Source of the DNA: Candidatus Woesearchaeota archaeon
Lineage (GTDB): Archaea; Nanobdellota; Nanobdellia; Woesearchaeales; DSVV01
Assembly (NCBI GenBank): GCA_023267795.1
Contig: JAHFMP010000055.1
Span: 1 to 6,630, forward strand
Length of the DNA: 6,630 nucleotides
Direction of reading: 5' to 3'
Under the pieces are notes generated by a model. That model was not told the origin of the DNA. It ran no database searches and saw only the letters and a program-made list of their open reading frames with translations. Made by a program: the position numbers and the translations under genes. Positions 1 through 6,038 of this stretch are shown here, piece after piece (the stretch's first letter is position 1; each line of letters opens with the position of its first letter).

Positions 1-32
1 TATTTCTAAAAAATAAAAATTACAGGCCAACG

Positions 33-91
33 AGGTTTACGTTGCTGGTTCGTGTTTTGGGTAAACCTGCTCGTGTGTTTTCTTTTTCTTT
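33..91 (+). other. Hairpin followed by a T-rich tract upstream of rfcL
   Basis: AGGTTTAC at 33-40 is perfectly complementary to GTAAACCT at 61-68, giving an 8-bp stem with a 20-nt loop. A pyrimidine tract rich in T follows at about 76-91. All three minus-strand frames carry stops within the first 40 bases and no convincing protein is visible, so the stretch appears non-coding. It could be the 3' end and terminator of a transcript entering from the left, or part of an rfcL leader. No RNA family is recognised. Confidence 0.35.
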
Positions 92-101
92 TAATCAGAA
101 C

Positions 102-111
102 CTTAATAAAA
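102..111 (+). promoter_or_regulatory. Candidate TATA box for rfcL
   Basis: The AT-rich element CTTAATAAAA is centred about 26-27 nt before the ATG at 133, and no Shine-Dalgarno sequence is seen between them. That spacing matches an archaeal promoter giving a leaderless mRNA that begins at or near the start codon. The match to the TATA consensus is only moderate, so this is an inference from spacing and composition. Confidence 0.35.
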
Positions 112-132
112 ACCAAGAGAATATCATTCTTC

Positions 133-1341
133 ATGGACAATCTGCCTTGGACACTCAAATATCAGCCACAATCTCTCAAGAACTTTTTTTTGCATGCTGC
201 ACAAACCCAGCAGATGCAAACTTTTATTGAAAACTTCAAAAAACAAAAGAAAAAAGCAATGCTTATTCACGGTCCCACTGGCTGTGGGAAAACTGTTGCA
301 ATCCATGCACTCGCAAATGATTCTAACCTCGAACTCATTGAAATTAATGCATCTGATTTTCGAAATAAAGAAGGAGTGCTTTCAATTATCGGCACTGCAT
401 CCAAACAACGATCTCTTTTCTCTTCTGGTAAAATTATTCTTGTCGATGAAGTTGATGGCTTATCTGGCAATCAAGACAGAGGCGGAATTAGTGCAATAGA
501 AGAAGTGATTGAACAAACATCGTTTCCTATTTTTCTGACTTGTCAGGATGCGACTGATAAAAAAATAAAATCTTTACTTAAGAAAGTCCATGCTGTTGCA
601 TTTCCTCCTCTAAAGTATACTGCTGTTTCTGCTGTTCTTAAACAGATTTGTGTCAAAGAATCGCTTGCGTTTGACGAAACTGCACTAAAAACACTTGCAC
701 GCCAGGCTGATGGTGATTTGCGTGCGGCGATCAATGATCTTCAGTCTCTCGGCAAGGAAAAGATAACAATGGAATGCATTAACGAACTTGGATTCAGAAA
801 CAAACAAGAAGCACTTGCTGATGCACTTATTAAAGTATTCAAAGTCAAGGATGCGAACATTGCATTAGCTGCGTTTAACAATGTTCAGGAAGATCTTGAT
901 AAGATTGCATTATGGATTGATGAAAATTTACCGAAAGAATATCTTGACCCACATTCTCTTGCAGCTGCATATGAATATCTGTCACGAGCAGATGTGTTTA
1001 CTGGCCGCATTATGCGTCGGCAGCATTGGGGATTTATAGTCTATGTCAATGCATTACTCAGTGCTGGTGTTGCTGTTTCTAAGATTGAACGAAATAAAAA
1101 TCAGGTTGTTTATGAACAAACACAACGCATTTTGAAGTTATGGATTGCAAAACAGAAATATGCTAAACGCTTAGGAATAGCAGAAAAAATTGCAGCAAAG
1201 AATCATGTTTCTTCTACGTATGCTGTCCAGCATATTGTGCCTTATGTGAAACATATATTTAAGAATAATGAAAAGATGCGAGAACAGTTGATGGTGGATT
1301 TTGATTTTGATGCTGATGAAGTTGGTTGGCTTTCTGCTTAA
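133..1341 (+). CDS. rfcL: Replication factor C large subunit (clamp loader ATPase)
   Basis: This is the large subunit of the archaeal clamp loader, which uses ATP to open PCNA and load it on primed DNA together with the small RFC subunit. The ATG at 133 is chosen because the product (402 aa) then opens with the family's N-terminal motif, here LPWTLKYQP; the longer frame starting at 52 would add an unrelated hydrophobic leader. The AAA+ domain shows Walker A GPTGCGKT (residues 47-54), NASD (72-75), Walker B ILVDEVD (102-108, the DEVD form typical of the large subunit) and the sensor-2 region GDLRAAINDL (194-203). The helical and collar regions follow (LWIDENLP, SRADVFTGR). Odd points: the usual KYRP is KYQP, sensor 1 reads LTCQD (Gln138) where homologues usually have LTAND, and the protein ends at the collar domain without the charged tail and PCNA-binding motif common in archaeal homologues. 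The small-subunit gene is not in this window. Confidence 0.93.
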   Translation: MDNLPWTLKYQPQSLKNFFLHAAQTQQMQTFIENFKKQKKKAMLIHGPTGCGKTVAIHALANDSNLELIEINASDFRNKEGVLSIIGTASKQRSLFSSGKIILVDEVDGLSGNQDRGGISAIEEVIEQTSFPIFLTCQDATDKKIKSLLKKVHAVAFPPLKYTAVSAVLKQICVKESLAFDETALKTLARQADGDLRAAINDLQSLGKEKITMECINELGFRNKQEALADALIKVFKVKDANIALAAFNNVQEDLDKIALWIDENLPKEYLDPHSLAAAYEYLSRADVFTGRIMRRQHWGFIVYVNALLSAGVAVSKIERNKNQVVYEQTQRILKLWIAKQKYAKRLGIAEKIAAKNHVSSTYAVQHIVPYVKHIFKNNEKMREQLMVDFDFDADEVGWLSA

Positions 1342-2072
1342 AACTCTCCCCCTAAATACAAATGCTGCACTCTCTTATCATGCAATAATTTATTTCCAAT
1401 TCCTTCTAATTTATTTCTTCCTGCTTCTAATACATACGCTCTGTCTGACATATCTAACGCTAATTTTGCATTTTGCTCCACGATGAGAATCGTGAGTTGC
1501 AGTTTGTCTCGTAATTCTTTTATTTTTTGAAATAGCATTAGCTTCATTTGCGGACTTAATCCTAATGTTGGCTCATCCATCAACAACAGTTTCGGTTTAC
1601 TCATCAATGCTCTTGCAAGTGAAACAATTTGTTGTTCACCACCAGATAAAAGTCCTGCATTTGTATGAAGATGTTTCTGCAATTGCGGAAAAAATGCTTG
1701 CAGCTCTTGCAAATCTTTTTTGATCTCTTTTTTATCTGTTCTTGTGTAGGCGCCCATCTCCAGATTTTCTAAAACAGTGAGACCAGGGAATACAATTCTT
1801 CCTTGTGGGACATAGCCTATTCCTTTCGAAACTAATTCGTGTGTTTTCAAGCTTGTTATTTCCTGATTGTGGAACAAAATACTCCCTGTTCTTTTTTCGA
1901 TAAATCCAAAAATACTTTTCAGTATTGTTGATTTTCCAGCACCATTTGGGCCAATGATACTGACAATCTCTCCTTTGTTGATATGCATGTTAATGTTATA
2001 TAAAATCTGTAACTGTTCGTACCATGCAGACAAGTTTTTTATTTTTAGTATTTCTTTTTTTGTTTGTTTCAT
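1338..2072 (-). CDS. livF: Branched-chain amino acid ABC transporter, ATP-binding protein LivF
   Basis: This 244-aa protein is one of two cytoplasmic ATPases that power the Liv importer by pairing with LivG beneath the LivH/LivM permeases. It shows Walker A GPNGAGKS (41-48), Q-loop GYVPQGR (Gln90), signature LSGGE (142-146) and Walker B LLLMDEP (162-168). VEQN at 198-201 puts Gln where most ABC ATPases have the switch histidine, which is normal for LivF and separates it from LivG. The segment VFPGLTVLENL is also characteristic of LivF. The gene lies 44 nt after livG. A GGAG-type site sits 14 nt before the ATG, farther than usual, and a second GGA lies too close, so initiation signals are mediocre. 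Its TAA stop overlaps the TAA stop of convergent rfcL. It is the last gene of the cluster and looks intact. Confidence 0.94.
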   Translation of the reverse strand: MKQTKKEILKIKNLSAWYEQLQILYNINMHINKGEIVSIIGPNGAGKSTILKSIFGFIEKRTGSILFHNQEITSLKTHELVSKGIGYVPQGRIVFPGLTVLENLEMGAYTRTDKKEIKKDLQELQAFFPQLQKHLHTNAGLLSGGEQQIVSLARALMSKPKLLLMDEPTLGLSPQMKLMLFQKIKELRDKLQLTILIVEQNAKLALDMSDRAYVLEAGRNKLEGIGNKLLHDKRVQHLYLGGEF

Positions 2073-2116
2073 TTCCTTTCTTTTTGCTCCTTTCTTGTAT
2101 TGTTACTGCTTCTGTT

Positions 2117-2872
2117 CTATGTTCCCAAATATGCTTCAATAACTCTTTTATTCTTCCTGATTTCTTTTGGAGTTCCAACAGCAATTTCTTCACCATAATC
2201 CATAACAACGACTGTATCTGCAATGTCCATGACAAACTCCATGTTGTGCTCGATGAATAAGATTGTTAATCCTTTCTTCTTTAGCGTTAGAAGAAGTTCT
2301 TTGATTGTCTTTAACATGGTCAGATTTACTCCTGCTGCTGGTTCATCCAGCAATAGCAATGTGCATTCCACTGCAACTGCCCGGACAATTTCCAGCAATT
2401 TCTGTTGACCATAGCTCAAATTCTTTGCCAGCTTGTTTTCTTTTCCTTCCAACTTTACCATCTTGAGAAGCTCTTTTGCTTTCGCTGTGTTTTCTTCTTC
2501 TTGCACTTTTACTTTTTGTGGTGAAAAAATTGTTGCCCAAGGAACTTCATTGTTCTTCATTGCAACAAGCATATTTTCTAAAATAGTCATATTTTGGAAA
2601 ATTTTCACTTGCTGAAACGTTCTGGAGAATCCAATCTTCACACGCTTCTGTGGTGCATATCTTGTTATTTCTTTTTCTTGATATATTATTTTTCCTTTTG
2701 TAGGTTGTATATAACCTGTGATCATGTTGAACATCGTTGTTTTTCCTGCACCATTTGGACCAATCAATGCAATGATCTGATTTTCTTTTACATTAAACGA
2801 GCAGTCTTTTACTGCGATAACCCCGCCAAACTCTTTTCGTAAATTCTTTACTTCAAGCAGGATGCTTGTCAT
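2117..2872 (-). CDS. livG: Branched-chain amino acid ABC transporter, ATP-binding protein LivG
   Basis: This 251-aa protein is the second ATPase of the Liv importer. Motifs in order: Walker A GPNGAGKT (38-45), Q-loop RTFQ (84-87, typical of LivG), a charged insert of about 25 residues before the signature (near 109-133), signature LSYGQQK (152-158), Walker B LLLLDEPAAG (172-181) and switch histidine in IEHNM (His209). The length is normal for the family. The ATG overlaps the TGA stop of livM by four bases (ATGA), indicating translational coupling; no strong SD is seen. The stop is TAG, which matters because this window therefore uses TAA, TAG and TGA all as ordinary terminators. No defect is seen. 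Confidence 0.95.
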   Translation of the reverse strand: MTSILLEVKNLRKEFGGVIAVKDCSFNVKENQIIALIGPNGAGKTTMFNMITGYIQPTKGKIIYQEKEITRYAPQKRVKIGFSRTFQQVKIFQNMTILENMLVAMKNNEVPWATIFSPQKVKVQEEENTAKAKELLKMVKLEGKENKLAKNLSYGQQKLLEIVRAVAVECTLLLLDEPAAGVNLTMLKTIKELLLTLKKKGLTILFIEHNMEFVMDIADTVVVMDYGEEIAVGTPKEIRKNKRVIEAYLGT

Positions 2873-3813
2873 GCTGTGCCACTCTCTGCTGCTTTTTCTT
2901 TTGTTTCTTTTTCTTCTGTTATTGTTTCTTCAGAAATCAATCCTTGAGGTTTCCACAGCATCATTGTAATGAGAATCGCTGCAAAAAGAATTTGTCTCAA
3001 TGCACCAACAATGTCTGCATGGAATCCTAAAAATCGTAGTGGTTGTGGAAGGAGTATAATTACAATTGCACCAAGCACACTTCCCCAAAATGAGCCCATG
3101 CCTCCTAAAATGACCATGCAGACAAAAATTACAGACTCACTAAAACTGAATGTTGTTGGGTCAATAAAACTAATATAATGTGCATAGAACACTCCTGCAA
3201 TCCCTGCAATGCATGCACTGATGCAAAGCGCAGTCATTTTGTAGCGCCTCACTTCTTTTCCCAACGAAATTGCAGCAATTTCATCTTCTCTGATTGCTTT
3301 TAATGTTCTTCCAAATGGCGAATGAATTATTTTCCACAATACAATTAGGCAGATAAGTGTTGCTACAATGACAACCATTGCCATACTTTCTTTTGTCGCC
3401 AACGTGTAGCCAAAGATTGTTGCTTTTGGAATTGCTGGAATTCCCAACGGTCCTCTTGTCAATGACTGCCAGTTTTTAAATACTGCCCTCATGATCTCTC
3501 CAAAGCCCAATGTTGCAATGGCAAGATAATCTCCTCTCAACTTTAATGATGGAATTCCAATAAAATATCCTCCAAGCAGTGCCATTGCTGCTCCGCCGAG
3601 CAAGCCAACACTAAACGGCAATCCTAAGCCATACACAGGATGGGTGAGTAATACAGATGTATATGCACCAATGCCAAAAAAACCAACATGACCAAGATTC
3701 AACATACCAGTATATCCAATCATCAGATTTAAGCTTGCTGAAACCATAACATAAATTCCAATCATAATGATGAGGTGTAGCAGATAGTCTGCTCCAAGAA
3801 AATTCCATGCCAT
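2869..3813 (-). CDS. livM: Branched-chain amino acid ABC transporter, permease LivM
   Basis: This 314-aa polytopic membrane protein forms half of the Liv translocation channel. It shows the LivM signature SLNLMIGYTGMLNLGH (27-42), the conserved RGDYLAIATLGFGEI (93-107) and the EAA-type coupling loop GRTLKAIREDEIAA (168-181), which contacts the ATPases. Several hydrophobic helices run from residue 10 to about 290, followed by a charged, Glu/Lys-rich C-terminal tail. The ATG at 3813 is preferred over the TTG three bases upstream because GAGGTG lies 8 nt before the ATG. The ATG shares its A with the livH stop (TGATG), and the gene's own TGA overlaps the livG start, so livH-livM-livG form one coupled unit. 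Length is near the family norm for forms without an N-terminal extension. Confidence 0.94.
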   Translation of the reverse strand: MAWNFLGADYLLHLIIMIGIYVMVSASLNLMIGYTGMLNLGHVGFFGIGAYTSVLLTHPVYGLGLPFSVGLLGGAAMALLGGYFIGIPSLKLRGDYLAIATLGFGEIMRAVFKNWQSLTRGPLGIPAIPKATIFGYTLATKESMAMVVIVATLICLIVLWKIIHSPFGRTLKAIREDEIAAISLGKEVRRYKMTALCISACIAGIAGVFYAHYISFIDPTTFSFSESVIFVCMVILGGMGSFWGSVLGAIVIILLPQPLRFLGFHADIVGALRQILFAAILITMMLWKPQGLISEETITEEKETKEKAAESGTA

Positions 3814-4694
3814 CAAACACGCACCTCTTCTTCTGTTTTTTTGCCAAGAATCCCTGTTGGTTTCACATAAAGCATGATCAACAAAATGACAAAAGAGATT
3901 GCATCTTTGTATCCTGCTGGAACAAAAAGAATCCCAAAATTTTCTGCAAACCCAATGAGATAACCTCCAAGAAATGCGCCAGGAACACTGCCAATTCCCC
4001 CTACAACTGCAGCAGTAAATGCTTTGATGCCAATCATTGTTCCCATAGTTGGGTTGATGTTCTGTTCGTAGCCAATCAAAATACCTGAAACTGCTGCAAG
4101 CATCGAACTGAGGATGAAAATGATGGAAATAATTCTATCTACATTAATTCCTACTGCAGCTGCTGTATCTTGATTTTCTGCCACTGCTCGAATTGCTTTT
4201 CCAGTTTTTGTTTTTTTGATAAACAATAATATCATAAAAACAAAAATCAGGGAAACAGTAATGATGATGAATTGTGTTGTTGTGATGACTGCGCCAAAGA
4301 CTTCATGTCCTTTTATGATATTGCCTGTACTAAATGTTCGAACTTTTGCACCAAATAATACTATTGCAATGCCTTGCAGCAAAAATGATAGCGCAATTGC
4401 AGTAAGGAGGACGTATAACTTGTTCTTTTTTCTGAATGGTTTGTATACAATTTTTTCTATGAGAAATCCAAGCAATCCACAGCAGATCATTGCAGCAAGT
4501 GTCGCGATAAAAAGATGTTGGTGCCAATGCACTGCGACTGTCCAGCCAATAAATGCGCCAATCATCACTATTTCTCCATGCGCAAAATTAATGAATTTCA
4601 AAACAGAATATATCAATGAGTAGCCTATTGCAATAACTGCATAAATACCTCCTGCAATAATTGCATTTGCAAGAACTTGTGCAATAAGGGACAT
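3813..4694 (-). CDS. livH: Branched-chain amino acid ABC transporter, permease LivH
   Basis: This 293-aa membrane protein is the other half of the Liv channel. Its diagnostic motif is INFAHGE (35-41), followed by GKAIRAVAENQDTAAAVG (165-182), the EAA-type loop that docks on the ATPase subunits, and AAVVGGIGSVPGAFLGGYLIG near residue 230. Hydrophobic helices span most of the length and a short charged tail ends the protein. No Shine-Dalgarno sequence precedes the ATG; instead a strong TATA-like box is centred 25 nt upstream, so a leaderless mRNA starting at livH is likely. Downstream the TGA stop overlaps the livM start. The gene looks complete and matches the usual family length of about 290-310 aa. 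Confidence 0.95.
   Translation of the reverse strand: MSLIAQVLANAIIAGGIYAVIAIGYSLIYSVLKFINFAHGEIVMIGAFIGWTVAVHWHQHLFIATLAAMICCGLLGFLIEKIVYKPFRKKNKLYVLLTAIALSFLLQGIAIVLFGAKVRTFSTGNIIKGHEVFGAVITTTQFIIITVSLIFVFMILLFIKKTKTGKAIRAVAENQDTAAAVGINVDRIISIIFILSSMLAAVSGILIGYEQNINPTMGTMIGIKAFTAAVVGGIGSVPGAFLGGYLIGFAENFGILFVPAGYKDAISFVILLIMLYVKPTGILGKKTEEEVRV
3822..3827 (-). promoter_or_regulatory. Ribosome binding site deciding the livM start
   Basis: GAGGTG on the minus strand lies inside the last codons of livH and ends 8 nt before the ATG at 3813. This favours that ATG over the in-frame TTG at 3816, which would leave a shorter spacing. Confidence 0.6.
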
Positions 4695-4714
4695 AATTGT
4701 TTTTATTTTATTTT

Positions 4715-4723
4715 TATTTATAT
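4715..4723 (-). promoter_or_regulatory. TATA box for a leaderless livH transcript
   Basis: The minus strand reads ATATAAATA here, close to the archaeal TATA consensus, centred at about 4719 and thus 25 nt before the livH ATG at 4694. There is no SD in the gap. The geometry is that of a promoter whose transcript begins at the start codon, giving livHMGF a promoter separate from that of livK. The surrounding sequence is very AT-rich, so a chance match is possible. Confidence 0.55.
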
Positions 4724-4731
4724 GTGTTTTT

Positions 4732-4742
4732 AAAATAAAAAA
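4732..4742 (-). terminator. T-tract terminator after livK
   Basis: Directly after the livK stop the minus strand reads TTTTTTATTTT. Archaeal RNA polymerase terminates at such T-runs without needing a hairpin. With the TATA box just downstream, this suggests that some livK transcripts end here and livHMGF is started anew. Confidence 0.45.
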
Positions 4743-5879
4743 TTAATTCTCTACAAACACACCATCAGTAATTGTCCAGCTAGTGTATGGTTTTTCCACT
4801 TCCCCCTGACTGTCAAAACTAATCGGACCTGCTGCACCTGCATAATTCTGGAGCGAGTACAACGTATCTTTTACATTTTCTTTTGTGTGATCGCTGTTCT
4901 GCAATGCCCATAATGCAACATTGAATGCATCATAGCTCTCTGCAGTGTAAATCTTTGGTTCTTCTCCTGTTTTTGCTTTGTATGCAACACTAAACGCCTG
5001 ATTCACAGTATCAGTGTTTGGCGCTGGTGTTGTTACTATAACTCCTTCTGCACCTGATCCAGCAAGTTCAATAATTGAATCATCTTTACATCCTTCTGCT
5101 ACAATCACTGAAATTTCGAGACCAAGCTCTGCTTTTTGTTTGAATGCACTTCCGCACTCAACAGGCAGACCAACAAAGTATATCACCATTGGATTTGCTT
5201 CTTTGACTTTTGTGAGTAATGTTCTGAAATCAGTGGAGCTTTGTTCAAATGAATCGCTGTAAACAACATCTCCGCCAGATGCTTCAAATTCTGCTGTAAA
5301 CACTTTATTCAATCCAACGCCGTAATCATTGTTAATGGATAACACTGCTGCTGTTGTATATCCTTTTTGGATTGCAAGCTGTGCTCCAACTTTTCCCTGG
5401 AAGCTGTCACTTGTCACAACACGAAAAATATAATCTCCTGCTGTTGCAATATCTGGACTTGTTGCACTTGGACTGACCATGAGAATTTTATTTTCTTATG
5501 CAATTGGTGCTGCTGCTAATGTTGCACTAGAGCAAATCTCTCCGATTACTGCGTCTACTTTATCCACTGTTACAAGTTTCTGCATTGCTGTTGCTGCAGC
5601 TTGTGGTTCACATCTGCTATCTTCTACAACTAATTCTACATTCACTCCATTTGCCTTTGCTTGTTCTTGTGCGAGTTGGACTGCTTGTAGCATTGGAATT
5701 CCATACACTGCAACATCTCCTGTTGTTGCAAAAAGAACACCAATTTTGTAAGTATCTGTTTCACTTGTTTGTGTTGTTCCTGTTGCCTGCTCTTGTTTTT
5801 GTTCACTTGCTTCTTGTCCACAGCCTATAATAACAAGCGCTAGTACAAGAAATTCAACAAGAATTAGTTTTTTGTTCAT
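4743..5879 (-). pseudogene. livK: Branched-chain amino acid-binding lipoprotein LivK, interrupted by an in-frame TAA
   Basis: This is the extracytoplasmic periplasmic-binding-fold type I protein that delivers branched-chain or related amino acids to LivHM. From the ATG at 5879 the frame spans 378 codons plus the final stop. The start is supported by GGAGG 8 nt upstream and by a lipoprotein signal immediately after it (MNKK, hydrophobic stretch, lipobox IIGC with Cys20), followed by a Gln/Glu/Thr-rich linker to about residue 43. The binding fold begins at YKIGVLFATTGD. Codon 128 (5498-5496) is TAA, between SSATLAAAPIA and ENKILMVSPSATSP. The frame before and after it is identical, and both sides match the family without a gap; from memory of E. 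coli LivJ/LivK, the stop sits where they have Glu, so GAA to TAA would explain it. The remaining 245 codons from the next ATG (5480) are open and conserved, ending in GVFVEN. The N-terminal fragment alone lacks most of the ligand site, and the C-terminal part alone would lack a signal and has no SD. It may be a recent nonsense mutation, a sequencing error or a readthrough site. Confidence 0.85.
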
Positions 5880-5887
5880 TTCATAAT

Positions 5888-5892
5888 CCTCC
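5888..5892 (-). promoter_or_regulatory. Ribosome binding site of livK
   Basis: GGAGG on the minus strand is followed by an 8-nt spacer and the ATG at 5879. It is the clearest Shine-Dalgarno in the window and rules out the in-frame TTG at 5927 as the main start. It lies 8 nt beyond the 3' arm of the leader helix (5921-5901), so it would be free or affected depending on how the leader folds. Confidence 0.75.
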
Positions 5893-5900
5893 AATTGAAT

Positions 5901-5997
5901 TATAGAGAATTTTGAATAACCCCTCAAATTGTCAAAATTCTCAATAGATGCCTTCGAATAAAACTTCCAAAATCGAGGTTATTCAAAGTCATCTATA
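5901..5997 (-). promoter_or_regulatory. Structured 5' leader of livK with alternative helices
   Basis: On the minus strand, the 21-nt arm 5997-5977 can pair with 5921-5901: 18 Watson-Crick pairs, one G-U and two mismatches, including an 11-bp perfect block GGTTATTCAAA with TTTGAATAACC. A competing fold uses the same arms differently: ATAGATG (5996-5990) with CATCTAT (5950-5944), and GAGAATTTTGA (5942-5932) with TCAAAATTCTC (5915-5905). The two states exclude each other. The 5' arm begins where the TATA box at 6018-6026 would place the transcript start, and the 3' arm ends 8 nt before the SD. This is consistent with a cis-acting leader RNA; the same repeats could instead be DNA operator sites. 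No known riboswitch class is recognised. Confidence 0.5.
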
Positions 5998-6017
5998 GAA
6001 ATGGAGATGCGTAATGT

Positions 6018-6026
6018 TATTTAAAG
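6018..6026 (-). promoter_or_regulatory. Candidate TATA box for livK
   Basis: CTTTAAATA on the minus strand resembles an archaeal TATA box, centred near 6022. Transcription would start about 25 nt downstream, near 5997, giving a leader of roughly 118 nt before livK. It lies just past the RuBisCO stop codon, so livK need not depend on readthrough from that gene. Confidence 0.5.
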
Positions 6027-6038
6027 ATTGTTAAAAAT

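Noticed and set aside
52..132. N-terminal extension of rfcL from an upstream ATG, giving a hydrophobic leader
   Set aside because: The RFC family begins with the LPW..KY.P motif just after the ATG at 133; a membrane-like leader makes no sense for a clamp loader, and the TATA-like element at 102-111 would lie inside the coding region.
1996..2235. Open frames antisense to or out of frame with livG and livF, and similar ones across the liv genes
   Set aside because: They lie inside well-supported ABC transporter genes, show low-complexity or shadow composition and have no recognisable domains.
3813..3816. TTG start for livM at 3816
   Set aside because: The adjacent ATG at 3813 has GAGGTG at 8-nt spacing and forms a common TGATG overlap with livH.
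4743..5480. Downstream livK fragment as an independent gene starting at the ATG at 5480
   Set aside because: It has no SD, no signal peptide and starts in the middle of a conserved binding-protein domain whose first part lies directly upstream in the same frame.
5496..5498. TAA in livK as evidence of a changed genetic code
   Set aside because: TAA also terminates rfcL, livF, livK itself and RuBisCO at positions where homologues end, so TAA works as a normal stop here. Known archaeal recoding uses TAG or TGA.
5880..5927. Longer livK start at the in-frame TTG at 5927
   Set aside because: It lacks an SD, would put charged residues before the lipoprotein signal and overlaps the leader helix; the ATG at 5879 has GGAGG at ideal spacing and directly precedes the signal peptide.
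5901..5997. Inverted repeat as the ends of a small mobile element
   Set aside because: No transposase, no flanking target duplication and only 55 nt inside; its position between a TATA box and an SD fits a leader or operator better.
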